From DASUMP01 sp036277635 (GTDB taxonomy: Bacteria; Actinomycetota; Acidimicrobiia; IMCC26256; PALSA-610), in the NCBI GenBank assembly GCA_036277635.1, contig DASUMP010000067.1, positions 1-57,516 on the forward strand: DNA of 57,516 bases. Direction: 5' to 3'. Shown piece after piece: positions 49,378-57,516 of the stretch (within the stretch, counting starts at the first letter, position 1; each line of letters starts with the position of its first letter). The notes under the pieces were generated by a model, which searched no databases, was not told where the DNA came from, and worked only from the letters and a program-made list of their open reading frames with translations. A program made the position numbers and the translations under genes.

Positions 49378-51011
49378 CGCTGCCGTGGCAGCCGATCGAC
49401 GTCGGCGCGCGCCGCGCCCAGCGCTACGTGCGCGAGGGGTTCTGGGACGACGAGACGCTCGGCGCGCTGCTCGCCGGCGGACTCGACGACGCGCGCGACG
49501 AGCCGTTCGTCGTCCGGTCGGAGCGGGCCCCCTACCGCGGCAGCCTGGGCGACGTCTTCGACCTCGCGCGGCGAGTGGCGACGGGGCTGCGCGCGCGAGG
49601 CGTGGGTCCGGGCGACGCGATCGCGTTCCAGCTCCCGAACTGGGTCGAAGCGGCCACGACGTTCTACGCGTGCGCGCTCCTCGGCGCGGTGGTGGTACCC
49701 ATCGTCCACTTCTACGGCGCGAAGGAGGTCGGCTACATCCTGCGCCGCACGCGCGTCCAGGGCCTCGTGACGACCGACGCGTTCGGCCACGTCGACTACG
49801 TCGCGAACCTCGCGGCGATGCGCAGCGCAGATGGGGGCCTCCCCGACCTCGAATGGGTCGCGTTCGTGGACGCTCCGCCGATCGACGCGACGTCGTTCGG
49901 GTTCGGCGACCTCGCGGACGCGACGCCGATCGACGGACCCGTGGCGGTCGACCCGAATGACGCGGCGCTCGTCGCGTACACGAGCGGGACGACATCGGAG
50001 CCGAAGGGCGTCGTGCATTCCCACCGCACGATCGGCGCCGAGATGCGTCAGCTGGGCGCGATCCAGGCCGCGGGCCCGCCGGCACTCACGGGTGCACCCG
50101 TCGGGCACGCGATCGGCATGCTCGCGGCCCTGCTGCTGCCGGTGCAGCGACGCCACGGCATCCACCTCATCGACGTGTGGGAACCCGGCCGGGTGCTCGC
50201 GGCGATGCTCGCCGACGGGCTGTCGGCGGGACAGGGGGCGACGTTCTTCCTCACGTCGCTGCTCGATCATCCCGACTTCGATCCCGCGCGTCACGGCGCC
50301 CTCATGCCCTACATCGGTCTCGGCGGATCGGCGGTGCCCGCGGCCGTCACCGAACGCGCGCGTGCGATCGGTATCGAGTGCTCCCGCTCGTTCGGATCGA
50401 CCGAGCACCCGTCGATCACCGGGTCCGCTCCGGCGGATCCGTGGGAGCAGCGGTGCCGCACCGACGGCAAGGCGCTGCCGGGCGTGGAGCTGCGGCTCGT
50501 CGACGAGGAGGAGCGCGACGTCGCGCCCGGCGTGGCCGGCGAGATCTGGAGCCGCGGCCCGGATTGCGCGTGGGGGTACACGGACCCGGCGCTGACGGCG
50601 GCGGCGTTCACGTCCGACGGCTGGTACCGCACCGGCGACATCGGAGTGCTCGACGCCGACGGTGCGCTGTCGATCACCGACCGCAAGAAGGACATCATCA
50701 TCCGCGGCGGTGAGAACATCAGCGCGGTCGAGATCGAAGAGCTGTTGGTGCGGATGCCGGGAGTCGCCGAGGTCGCGGTGGTCGCTGCGCCCGACGCGCG
50801 ACTCGGGGAGCACGCGTGCGCGTTCGTGCGCGTCCTCCCCGGCGCGCCGCCGCCGACGCTCGACGCGGTGCGCGCCACGCTCGACGACGCGGGCTTGGCT
50901 CGGCAGAAGTGGCCCGAGGAGCTGCGCGTCGTCGACGCGCTCCCGCGCACGCCGAGCGGCAAGGTGCAGAAGTACGTGTTGCGGGATCAGCTGCGGGCCG
51001 AGCCGCACTGA
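49374..51011 (+). CDS. AMP-dependent acyl-CoA synthetase
   Basis: A 545-residue adenylate-forming ligase. The phosphate loop YTSGTTSEPKGVVHSH, the SFGSTEHPS block, GWYRTGDIGVLDADG and the C-terminal lysine in PSGKVQKYVLRDQ are all present, so it should activate a carboxylic acid to acyl-AMP and transfer it to CoA. PDARLGEHACAFVRV marks a FadD/FACL-type enzyme (FadD3/17-like members act on steroid or aromatic acids). ATG overlaps the stop of the previous gene. It ends convergent with the amidohydrolase across a short hairpin. Substrate is not evident. Confidence 0.93.
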   Translation: MTLPWQPIDVGARRAQRYVREGFWDDETLGALLAGGLDDARDEPFVVRSERAPYRGSLGDVFDLARRVATGLRARGVGPGDAIAFQLPNWVEAATTFYACALLGAVVVPIVHFYGAKEVGYILRRTRVQGLVTTDAFGHVDYVANLAAMRSADGGLPDLEWVAFVDAPPIDATSFGFGDLADATPIDGPVAVDPNDAALVAYTSGTTSEPKGVVHSHRTIGAEMRQLGAIQAAGPPALTGAPVGHAIGMLAALLLPVQRRHGIHLIDVWEPGRVLAAMLADGLSAGQGATFFLTSLLDHPDFDPARHGALMPYIGLGGSAVPAAVTERARAIGIECSRSFGSTEHPSITGSAPADPWEQRCRTDGKALPGVELRLVDEEERDVAPGVAGEIWSRGPDCAWGYTDPALTAAAFTSDGWYRTGDIGVLDADGALSITDRKKDIIIRGGENISAVEIEELLVRMPGVAEVAVVAAPDARLGEHACAFVRVLPGAPPPTLDAVRATLDDAGLARQKWPEELRVVDALPRTPSGKVQKYVLRDQLRAEPH

Positions 51012-51023
51012 GCCGCGCTGAGT

Positions 51024-51037
51024 CGCGCCGTGGCGCG
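51024..51037. terminator. Short GC hairpin between convergent genes
   Basis: CGCGC-CGTG-GCGCG forms a five-pair stem with an optional C-G closing pair in the loop. It lies in the 31 bases between the synthetase stop (51011) and the amidohydrolase stop (51043). Too short and without U-tract for high confidence. Confidence 0.35.
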
Positions 51038-51042
51038 CGGGA

Positions 51043-52725
51043 TCAACGTCCGCGTAACACGGTGCCGGGTGCGCCACCCGGGCTCGCGGCGAGCTGTTCG
51101 GCGGGGATCGGGGTCCCGTCGACGCGGATGGGCGTGCCGTTCACGAGCGTGTGCAGCATCCCGACGGGCTGGTCGGCGGTGAGGCGCTCGCCGTTCGCGG
51201 GGAAGTCGCGGATGCGTCGCAACGGGCCGGGCGCGACGACGTCGGGGTCGAACACGGTGATGTCGGCGGCCCGGCCGACTTCGAGGGTGCCGCGGTCGTG
51301 CAACCCGTAGACGGCGGCGGGCTCGCCCGACAGCTTGCGGACCGCGTGCTCGAGCGGCATGACCTGCCGGCCGCGGACCCAGTTGCCGAGCAGGTCGGTG
51401 GCGAAGCACGCGTCGCACAGCTGGCTCACGTGCGCGCCGGAGTCGGCGAGGCCGAGCAGCACGGTGTCTTGGGGGAGCAGCCACTCGATCGCTTCGTCGT
51501 CGTTGTTCGCGAGGACCGACCAAAAGCGCGTCTCGAGGTTCTCGGCGAGCGAGAGGTCGAGCATCGCGTCGAGCGGGCTGCAGCCCCACTGCTCACCGAT
51601 CTCGACGACGCCGCGGCCGATCAGCTCGGGGTGCGTCGACGACTCGGCCACCTGCAGCGACGCCCAGTTCACCGGGAGCTGCTTCGCGCCGGTGAGGTCG
51701 TCCCACGCGCGTGCACGCCACGCCGGATCGCGGTACGCGGCTTCGCGTTCGCTCGCCGACACGCCCATCAGCTGTTGGAACGCGGGACGCATGTTGAACG
51801 TGAACGGCTCGCGGAGGTTCATCTGGAACACGAGCGGCCGGCACGACACCTGCGGCCACACCTCGATCCCGCGGGAGCGCGCCTCGACGTTGGCGGCCAT
51901 GATCTTCTCGTGCCAGGGATAGCCCTTCACCGTGAGGAGTGCGGTCCACGTGAGCGGTCGGCCGGCGACCTGTTGCAACTCGTACACGTCGTCGTGCTTG
52001 ATCGTCTCGCCCGGGAGCAGCGCGGCGACGCCCCACCGTGCGGACTGCATCGGCTCGAGGAGCGCGCGCAGCTCGCGCAGGTCGGCGAGTCGTGACGGCA
52101 CCGGCCGCCCACCGGCGCCGTTGTGGGTGGTCGACGAGCTCGTGGCGAAGCCGGCCGCCCCGGCGGCGACGGCTTCGGCGACGACCTGCTGCATGCGGAC
52201 GAGCTCGTCGTCGGTCGCGGCGCGCTCGTAGCCCTCGTCGCCCATCACCCAGAGGCGCAACGCGGTGTGCCCGACGTAGCAGCCGTAGTTGAGGACCGGC
52301 CCGCGTCGCTCGACGGCGTCGAGGTACTCGGGAAAGGTCTCGAACTCGTCCCACGGCACGCCCGCGAACAACGTGTCGGGGCTCATGTCTTCGACGTGCT
52401 GGAGCGTCTGCACGAGCAGGGCTCGGTGTTCGGGACGAACGGGTGCGATCGAGAAGCCGCAATTGCCCGCGATGACCGTGGTGACCCCGTGGAACGACGA
52501 GGGGGTGAGCCCGGGATCCCAGAACACCTGCGCGTCGTAGTGCGTGTGGATGTCGATGAAGCCGGGTGTGACGACGTGCTCGTCGGCGTCGAGCACGCGC
52601 TCGCCCGACAGCCCCTCGCCGATCTCGCTGATCCGCCCGTCGGTGACCGCGACATCGGCGCGCCGTCGGGGAGCGCCGGTGCCGTCGATGACGGTGCCGC
52701 CCCGGATGACGAGATCTGCGCCCAT
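51043..52725 (-). CDS. N-acyl-D-amino-acid deacylase / amidohydrolase family 3
   Basis: A 560-residue amidohydrolase. DGTGAPRRRADVAVTDGRIS and VTPGFIDIHTHYDAQVFWDP (metal-ligand HTHYD) open the fold, GNCGFSIAPVRPEH has the cysteine used as a bridging metal ligand in D-aminoacylases, and GLADSGAHVSQLCD and GEPAAVYGLHDRGTLEVGRAADITVFDP close it. It would hydrolyse an amide such as an N-acyl-D-amino acid or another cyclic or acylated amide with a zinc centre. ATG 52725 behind GGGGGGACAC. A palindromic operator lies near its -35 region, and the divergent gene is an alcohol dehydrogenase. Confidence 0.88.
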   Translation of the reverse strand: MGADLVIRGGTVIDGTGAPRRRADVAVTDGRISEIGEGLSGERVLDADEHVVTPGFIDIHTHYDAQVFWDPGLTPSSFHGVTTVIAGNCGFSIAPVRPEHRALLVQTLQHVEDMSPDTLFAGVPWDEFETFPEYLDAVERRGPVLNYGCYVGHTALRLWVMGDEGYERAATDDELVRMQQVVAEAVAAGAAGFATSSSTTHNGAGGRPVPSRLADLRELRALLEPMQSARWGVAALLPGETIKHDDVYELQQVAGRPLTWTALLTVKGYPWHEKIMAANVEARSRGIEVWPQVSCRPLVFQMNLREPFTFNMRPAFQQLMGVSASEREAAYRDPAWRARAWDDLTGAKQLPVNWASLQVAESSTHPELIGRGVVEIGEQWGCSPLDAMLDLSLAENLETRFWSVLANNDDEAIEWLLPQDTVLLGLADSGAHVSQLCDACFATDLLGNWVRGRQVMPLEHAVRKLSGEPAAVYGLHDRGTLEVGRAADITVFDPDVVAPGPLRRIRDFPANGERLTADQPVGMLHTLVNGTPIRVDGTPIPAEQLAASPGGAPGTVLRGR

Positions 52726-52766
52726 CGTGTCCCCCCGTCGTGTCCGCGCCAGCTGCCGGTCGCGTC

Positions 52767-52805
52767 ACCGTAGCGCCGCGCCTGCGACCTTGACGCTCGT
52801 GTCAG
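52767..52805. promoter_or_regulatory. Palindromic operator, copy 5, with amidohydrolase -10 box
   Basis: TTGAC-GCTCGT-GTCAG (52790-52805) differs from the palindrome by one base in the left arm; outer bases ACC and GGT also match. The minus-strand TACGGT (52772-52767) would place the operator at the -35 region of the amidohydrolase promoter. The plus-strand gene at 52870 shows no clear -10 box after it. Confidence 0.5.
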
Positions 52806-52869
52806 GTTTCGGGGAGGCTCCGCGCGGCGGCGCGCGCCGCGCGCGTCCGAGGCCAGGGGGAACGACGAC

Positions 52870-53943
52870 GTGGTCGATGGTGTCGACGGGTCCACGACGA
52901 TGCCGGCCGCGGTGATGCACGGGATCCGCGACGTGCGCATCGAGACGCGCCCGGTCCCGGAGCCCGGGCCCGGCGAAGTGGTGCTCGAGGTCAGCCACTG
53001 CGGGATCTGCGGGAGCGATCTGCACTTCCTGCTCGAGTGGGGTGGTCGACCCGGACGCATCGAAGGCCACGAGTACTCCGGACGCATCGCCGCGCTCGGC
53101 GCGGGCGTCGAGGGGTGGACGGTCGGGGAGCCGGTCGTCGGCGGGCCGTCGCCGCGCTGCGGTCGGTGCGAGTTCTGCGTCGGCGGGCGCCCGAGTCTGT
53201 GTGCCGAGCGCGGCCGGGTCGGCGCCGACGAGAGCGAGTGGCAGGGCGCGTTCGCCGGCTACACGAAGGTGAAGGTCGAGGAGCTGCTACGCATCCCCGA
53301 CGGACTCTCACTGCGCCACGCCGCGCTCGCCGAACCGCTCGCGGTGTCGCTGCACGGGATCACCCGCGCCGGCGGTCCGAGCGCGGGTCGGCGGTGGTTG
53401 ATCACCGGGGGCGGACCGATCGGCTACCTCGCGGTCGCCGCACTGCGCGCGTTCGGCGTCGACGACATCGTCGTCAGCGAACCGCACGAGAAGCGACGCG
53501 CGCTGTGCGCCGCGCTCGGCGCGCGCACGGTCGATCCGTCCGAGCTCACGATGCCCGCGATGCCCCACGACATCGTCGACGAGCCCTTCGACGTCGCGCT
53601 CGAGTGCTCCGGACACAAAGAGGCGATGGAAGCTGCACTCGCCCAGCTGCGTCGCGCCGGCACGCTCGTCCTCGTCGGAGCCGGCATACGCGCTCCGCGG
53701 TTCGACCCGAACCGCATCTTGTTGAACGAGCTCGTGATCACCGGGAGCTTCGTCTACGACGCCGACGGCTTCCCGCGAGCGCTCGAGCTGCTCGCGAGCG
53801 GGAAGCTCCCGCTCGATCTGCTCGTCGAACCCGACGACGTCCCGCTCGACGGTCTCCTCGACGCCGCGATCCAGCTCGGGGCGGGGGAGCGGGCCGCGAA
53901 GGTCATGGTGGTCCCCCAGCTCGCCCGAACCTCGGAGGCCTGA
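52870..53943 (+). CDS. Zinc-dependent alcohol dehydrogenase (MDR family)
   Basis: A 357-residue medium-chain dehydrogenase. CGICGSDLHFLLEWGG gives the catalytic zinc cysteine, GHEYSGRIAALG the histidine-glutamate, and four cysteines in CGRCEFCVGGRPSLCAER the structural zinc. The NAD site is LITGGGPIGYLAVAALRAFG. It oxidises an alcohol to the aldehyde or ketone with NAD. GTG 52870 is used here (behind AGGGGGAA), though ATG 52900 (MPAAVMHGIRD) is the normal family start and may be the real one. It leads a three-gene unit with a VOC protein and an LLM enzyme. Confidence 0.9.
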   Translation: MVDGVDGSTTMPAAVMHGIRDVRIETRPVPEPGPGEVVLEVSHCGICGSDLHFLLEWGGRPGRIEGHEYSGRIAALGAGVEGWTVGEPVVGGPSPRCGRCEFCVGGRPSLCAERGRVGADESEWQGAFAGYTKVKVEELLRIPDGLSLRHAALAEPLAVSLHGITRAGGPSAGRRWLITGGGPIGYLAVAALRAFGVDDIVVSEPHEKRRALCAALGARTVDPSELTMPAMPHDIVDEPFDVALECSGHKEAMEAALAQLRRAGTLVLVGAGIRAPRFDPNRILLNELVITGSFVYDADGFPRALELLASGKLPLDLLVEPDDVPLDGLLDAAIQLGAGERAAKVMVVPQLARTSEA

Positions 53944-53948
53944 GCGTC

Positions 53949-54446
53949 ATGACGGACACCACGCGCGCGACGCCGACCGACCGGCCGGAGTTCCCGACTC
54001 GGAGCCCCCGCCTGAACCACGTCGCGATGAGCGTGCCCGCCGACCTCCTCGACGAGGAGCACCGGCGGCTGCTCGTCGACTTCTACGGGTCGGTGTTCGG
54101 ATGGCACGAGCTGCCGACGATGACCGAGGACCGGCACCGCCTCGTGTTCGGCGCGTACACCGTCGAGCAGTTCGTGTTCCTCATCGCGGACGACCCGCCG
54201 ATGTCGTGCCCCCGCCTCGACCACTTCGGCATGTCGGTCGGATCCGAAGCCGAGCTCGACGACATCTTGGCGCGTGCGCGCGCGTATCGCGAGCGCGACG
54301 ACCGGGTCGACATCATCGACAAGAAGACCGACGACCACGGCATGCTCGCGATCACGAGCATCTACCTCGGGTACCTGCTGCCGATGATGGTGGAAGTGCA
54401 GTGGTGGGACTACCACGACGGCACGGCGAGCGAGCCGACGGCGTGA
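53949..54446 (+). CDS. VOC/glyoxalase-fold protein
   Basis: A 165-residue vicinal-oxygen-chelate family protein: SPRLNHVAMSVPADLLDEEH, LLVDFYGSVFGWHELPTMTE, and RLDHFGMSV repeat the beta-alpha-beta modules, with His in each half that can bind a divalent metal; a glutamate in EVQWWDY could be the third ligand. Such proteins include dioxygenases, isomerases and glyoxalases. It is six bases after the alcohol dehydrogenase and its stop overlaps the LLM enzyme's GTG, so they probably act on successive intermediates. Confidence 0.8.
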   Translation: MTDTTRATPTDRPEFPTRSPRLNHVAMSVPADLLDEEHRRLLVDFYGSVFGWHELPTMTEDRHRLVFGAYTVEQFVFLIADDPPMSCPRLDHFGMSVGSEAELDDILARARAYRERDDRVDIIDKKTDDHGMLAITSIYLGYLLPMMVEVQWWDYHDGTASEPTA

Positions 54447-55429
54447 CCGCCGACGCATCGCTCCGCTACGGCGCCTTCGTCCCGCAGGGTTGGAAGCTCG
54501 AGTACCGCGGCTGGAGCGCGCCGGACGCGTGGGAGCGCACCAAGGAGCTCGCGGTGCTGGCCGAACAGGTCGGCTACGACCACCTCTGGGTGTACGACCA
54601 CGTCGAGACCGTTCCGCGACGCGAGCCGACGCACGTGTTCGAAGCGTTCACCCTGCTCGCCGCGTTGGCGCAGCACACGACCCGCATCGCTCTCGGCCAG
54701 CTCGTCACGTGTGCCGCGTACCGCAACGCGGGGTTGCTCGCGAAGGAAGCCGCGTGCCTCGACGTGCTGTCGGGTGGTCGCCTCGTGCTCGGACTCGGCG
54801 CTGGCTGGTACGAGCGCGAGTACGAGGCCTACGGCTATCCGTTTCCGTCGGCCGCCGACCGGCTCGCGATCCTGCGCGAGACCGTGGAGTGCGTCCGGCG
54901 GCTCTGGACGGAGGAGACGGTCGACTTCAGCGGCGAGCACGTCAACCTCGCGGGCGCGTTCTGCGACCCGAAGCCCGTGCAGCAGCTCCCGCCGATCTGG
55001 ATCGGCGGGGGTGGGGAGCAGGTGACGCTGCGCATCGCGGCCCGTCACGCCGACGCGACGAACTGGCAGGTCGGCATCGACGAGTTCCGCCACAAGTCGG
55101 CGGTGCTCGCACGTCACTGCGACGACGTGGGGCGCGACTTCACGCAGATCACGCGGACCCACGCACCCGACTGTCGGCTCTTCGACTCCGAGGCCGATCT
55201 GCGCCGGTGGCTCGACACTCCCGACGGCGGACACTTGTGGGGACGAACGCCCCACGACGAGTACGTGCGCGACAGCTTCGTCGGGACGCCCGAACGAGTC
55301 GCCGAACAGGTACAGCAGTACGTCGACGCGGGGTGTCGCGAGTTCGTGCTGTGGTTCCGGGACGCGCCGTCGAGCGAGAGCCTCGAACGGTTCATCGCCG
55401 AAGTCGTGCCGCTCGTACGCGCGTCCTGA
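54443..55429 (+). CDS. LLM-class flavin-dependent oxidoreductase (second)
   Basis: A 328-residue luciferase-like TIM barrel. YDHLWVYDHVETVPRREPTH, TRIALGQLVTCAAYRNAGLL, LDVLSGGRLVLGLGAGW and YEREYEAYGYPFPSAADRL are typical of F420- or FMN-dependent members (TIGR03560-like). QQLPPIWIGGGGEQVTLRIA binds the phosphate. It would reduce or oxygenate a substrate with reduced F420 or flavin. GTG overlaps the VOC stop (GTGA). It differs from the 22070 protein, which carries EHHF at the equivalent place. Confidence 0.9.
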   Translation: MTADASLRYGAFVPQGWKLEYRGWSAPDAWERTKELAVLAEQVGYDHLWVYDHVETVPRREPTHVFEAFTLLAALAQHTTRIALGQLVTCAAYRNAGLLAKEAACLDVLSGGRLVLGLGAGWYEREYEAYGYPFPSAADRLAILRETVECVRRLWTEETVDFSGEHVNLAGAFCDPKPVQQLPPIWIGGGGEQVTLRIAARHADATNWQVGIDEFRHKSAVLARHCDDVGRDFTQITRTHAPDCRLFDSEADLRRWLDTPDGGHLWGRTPHDEYVRDSFVGTPERVAEQVQQYVDAGCREFVLWFRDAPSSESLERFIAEVVPLVRAS

Positions 55430-55469
55430 ACGCGCGTCGCCTCCTCCTCGACGACGCGAAGCGCGGTGT

Positions 55470-55475
55470 TAGGTT
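55470..55475 (+). promoter_or_regulatory. Leaderless -10 box for the glycosyltransferase unit
   Basis: TAGGTT lies six bases before the GTG at 55482, with no ribosome site between. It fits the same rule as the promoters at 8631 and 37827. Confidence 0.5.
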
Positions 55476-55481
55476 GAGCCG

Positions 55482-57035
55482 GTGACCCTCGCGAGCACCG
55501 CGCCGTCGCACTCGCGGGACAGCTCGGTGGACTCGCCGTGGACATGGTCGCGGCCGGTCTCGATCGTGCTGGCGGTCGTGCTCACCGCCGCGGTCGTGCT
55601 GCGATTCGTGGCGCGCGCCGATCTGTGGCTCGACGAGGCACTCACGGTGAACATCGCCGAGCTCCCGCTCGGCGACCTGCGCGCCGCGCTCCGGCGCGAC
55701 GGCGCGCCGCCGCTGCACTACTTCTTGCTGGGTCGGTGGATCGACGTGTTCGGTTCGAGCGATGCGGCGGTGCGGGCGTTGTCGGGTGTGCTTTCCCTCG
55801 CGACCGTGCCACCGACGTGGTTCGTGGCCCGGCGCATCGGGGGTGCTCGACTCGCGTGGATCGCGGCCGTGGTGCTGGCCACGAATCCGTTCGCGATCCG
55901 CTACGCGACCGAGACGCGGATGTACGCGCTCGAGATGTTGCTGGTCACGTGCGGGATCCTCGCGATGCAGCGAGCGTGGGAGCACCCGACCGTCGACCGC
56001 CTTGCCGCGATCGCGCTCATCGCCGCGCTGCTGGCGTACACGCAGTACTGGACGCTCTATCTGTTGCTGGTGACGGGCGCGACGTGTGCGTGGATCGCGT
56101 GGCGAGGCACGCGGCGCGACAGCGCGCGACGAACGCTCGGCGCGCTCGCGGTGGGGGGCGTGCTGTTCGCGCCGTGGCTGCCGACGTTCCTGTACCAGGC
56201 GGAGCACACGGGGACGCCGTGGGGTGCTCCGGTCCTTCCCGGCATCCCGATCGGCTTGACCTTTCTCGCGTTCGGCGGCGAGTACAACCAGGAGGGCTGG
56301 ATCGCGCTCCTCGTCCTCGTCGCCCTCGTCATCGTGGGCACGTTCGGCACACGGGTCGGTCGCGACGTCGTGCTCGATCCCCTCGGCCGGCCCGACATCC
56401 GCCCGTATGCAGCGGTCGGAGCGGCGACGCTCGTGGCGGGCACGACGCTCGCGTATGTCGGCGGCACGGCGTTCCAGCCCCGCTACAGCGCGGTCGTCCT
56501 CCCGTTCTTCGTCCTCGTCGTGGCCCGTGGTCTCGCCGTGTTGCCTGGTCCGCGACTCGCAGGCATCGCAATGGGGCTCGTCGTGGTCCTCGGCCTGATC
56601 GGCGGTGTGCGCAGCGCGGCCGAGGAGCGCACGCAGGCGGGTGAGGTCGTCGACGTCCTCGAGGCCGATGCCGCGCCGGGTGACCTCGTGGTGCTGTGCC
56701 CCGACCAGCTCGGTCCCGCGGTGGCGCGCTTGGCGCCCCGAGACCTCGACCTCGTGACGTACCCGACGCTCGGCGACCCGCGCTTCGTCGACTGGGTCGA
56801 TTACGAAGCACGGCTCGACGCCACCGACCCGCGCGACGTCGCGACGCGTGTGCTCGCTCGCGCCGGCGATCGCACGGTGTGGCTCGTGCGCGCCGTCGGA
56901 TACCGCACGCACGAGGGCACCTGCGAGCTGCTCTCCGACGGCATCGGTGCCGAGCGGGGTCGCGTCGGTCGCGTCGAACCCGGCGACGTGGCGCGCCGGG
57001 AGAACATGGGACTCGAAGAGTTCCCGGCGCCGTGA
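55482..57035 (+). CDS. GT39/ArnT-like membrane glycosyltransferase
   Basis: A 517-residue polytopic membrane protein of the PMT/ArnT type. The helix PVSIVLAVVLTAAVVLRFVA is followed by ADLWLDEALTVNIAELP, with the catalytic Asp-Glu of the first extracytoplasmic loop. Many hydrophobic segments follow to about residue 380, among them WIAAVVLATNPFAIRYATET with the RYATETRMYAL block typical of GT39. The C-terminal 130 residues are soluble. It probably moves a sugar from a polyprenyl phosphate donor to an envelope lipid or protein. Leaderless GTG start; its stop overlaps the next GTG (GTGA). Confidence 0.85.
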   Translation: MTLASTAPSHSRDSSVDSPWTWSRPVSIVLAVVLTAAVVLRFVARADLWLDEALTVNIAELPLGDLRAALRRDGAPPLHYFLLGRWIDVFGSSDAAVRALSGVLSLATVPPTWFVARRIGGARLAWIAAVVLATNPFAIRYATETRMYALEMLLVTCGILAMQRAWEHPTVDRLAAIALIAALLAYTQYWTLYLLLVTGATCAWIAWRGTRRDSARRTLGALAVGGVLFAPWLPTFLYQAEHTGTPWGAPVLPGIPIGLTFLAFGGEYNQEGWIALLVLVALVIVGTFGTRVGRDVVLDPLGRPDIRPYAAVGAATLVAGTTLAYVGGTAFQPRYSAVVLPFFVLVVARGLAVLPGPRLAGIAMGLVVVLGLIGGVRSAAEERTQAGEVVDVLEADAAPGDLVVLCPDQLGPAVARLAPRDLDLVTYPTLGDPRFVDWVDYEARLDATDPRDVATRVLARAGDRTVWLVRAVGYRTHEGTCELLSDGIGAERGRVGRVEPGDVARRENMGLEEFPAP

Positions 57036-57516
57036 CCTTCTCGTCGTACGGCACCCGTGCCCGCTGGCGTCCCGCCGACGCGCTGCGCGCGAGCGCGGTC
57101 CCGTGGTTCCTCGTGCGCGTCTTGGTGCCGGCGACGTTGGTGCTCGCCCGTCACGTGAGTGACGAGCTCGGGGTCGACGGCCGACCGGCGACGCTCGACG
57201 ACGGCCTCTTCTCCTGGGACGGCACGTTCTACGAGGACATCGCGCGGGGCGGCTACGACGCGGTGGGCGAGGAAGGGCTGCGGTTCTTCCCGCTCTACCC
57301 GCTGCTCGCGCGTGCGATCGGCGCGATCCCGGGAGTGAGCATCCGCGTCGCGCTCCTCGTGATCGCGAGCGTCTGCGCCGCGCTCGCCGGGGTGCTGCTG
57401 CACGCGCTGTGCATGCGGGAACACGACGACGACGCGCTCGCGCGCCGGTCGGTGTGGTTCGTGACGCTCGCCCCGCCGGCGTTCGTGCTCGTGTTCGGCT
57501 ACGCCGAGGCGATGTT
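57032..57516 (+). CDS. Mannosyltransferase-like membrane protein (PIG-V/GT76-like), 3' end cut by window
   Basis: The first 161 codons of a membrane glycosyltransferase. After RPADALRASAVPWFLVRVLV, a helix, comes FSWDGTFYEDIARGGYD, close to the WDxxxYxxIARxGY block of PIG-V-like mannosyltransferases, in which the aspartate is essential. RFFPLYPLLARAIGAIPGVS and further helices follow, cut at position 57516. Such actinobacterial proteins add mannose to lipid carriers or glycolipids. The GTG overlaps the previous stop, so both are translated together. Confidence 0.75.
   Translation, partial: MTFSSYGTRARWRPADALRASAVPWFLVRVLVPATLVLARHVSDELGVDGRPATLDDGLFSWDGTFYEDIARGGYDAVGEEGLRFFPLYPLLARAIGAIPGVSIRVALLVIASVCAALAGVLLHALCMREHDDDALARRSVWFVTLAPPAFVLVFGYAEAM

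Noticed and set aside
1..57516. CRISPR arrays, rRNA genes, prophage or classical insertion sequences
   Set aside because: No regular spacer-repeat arrays, no rRNA sequence, no transposase, integrase or phage structural genes were seen. Only the DUF559 cassette shows any mark of mobility.

Overview
The window is about 70% G+C with dense, overlapping genes. Many start codons sit 6-8 bases behind a TAnnnT -10 element, so leaderless transcripts are probably common. The content points to a high-GC actinobacterium, most likely an environmental member of the class Acidimicrobiia. Pointers are multiple acyl-CoA dehydrogenases, SCP-x type thiolases with DUF35 partners, a fused FadE34-like dehydrogenase, a 180-kDa NAD-glutamate dehydrogenase, a Tad pilus locus and DUF6458/DUF6328 proteins. 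The taxonomic call is inference.

Layout. 1-4664: hydantoinase/oxoprolinase pair hyuBA (3' end of hyuA cut by the window) and an epoxide-hydrolase-like enzyme. 4684-6421: an ABC-F ATPase behind a leader that looks like a translational attenuator. 6435-10525: two acyl-CoA dehydrogenases, diverging from an AttH-like protein and a sulfotransferase. 10530-16199: a five-gene minus-strand operon (HMG-CoA-synthase-like/DUF35 fusion, thiolase, crotonase, Hsd4A-like SDR, P450) for steroid-like or branched acyl-CoA breakdown. 16226-18165: an ABC-2 exporter and tRNA-Cys. 18249-21109: a stress-type sigma factor, its anti-sigma and a STAS anti-anti-sigma, with three small membrane proteins each behind a GGTTT-N15/16-GGG(T/A)A promoter. 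21118-24974: SDR, LLM flavoprotein with a KstR-like operator, an unknown protein, another SDR, and a BldC-like regulator. 25159-31724: a nine-gene Tad pilus operon. 31799-42424: thiolase, NAD-GDH, histidinol phosphatase, FGGY kinase, ferredoxin and fused acyl-CoA dehydrogenase. 42487-45021: DUF35/CMD/DUF35/aldolase-type thiolase module. 45046-46216: a DUF559 endonuclease-fold gene bracketed by two copies of the same inverted repeat. 46266-55429: two divergent acyl-CoA dehydrogenases, an unknown protein, an acyl-CoA synthetase, an N-acyl-D-amino-acid-deacylase-like amidohydrolase, a zinc alcohol dehydrogenase, a VOC protein and a second LLM enzyme. 55482-57516: two membrane glycosyltransferases, the second cut by the window.

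How it fits together. Most of the window is catabolic: a synthetase activates acids, dehydrogenases, hydratases, SDRs and thiolases or aldolases shorten them, and P450, LLM and SDR enzymes handle oxygenation and ring or side-chain steps. A shared palindrome, CTGAC-N6-GTCAG, lies at promoters of five of these units (with one weaker copy), so one unlinked regulator, probably TetR-like, may control them together. The most interesting signals are this palindrome regulon, the repeat-flanked DUF559 cassette, the ABC-F leader stem that hides its own start codon, and the sigma-B/F-type promoter set around the sigma/anti-sigma genes. No stretch longer than about 210 bases lacks a gene.
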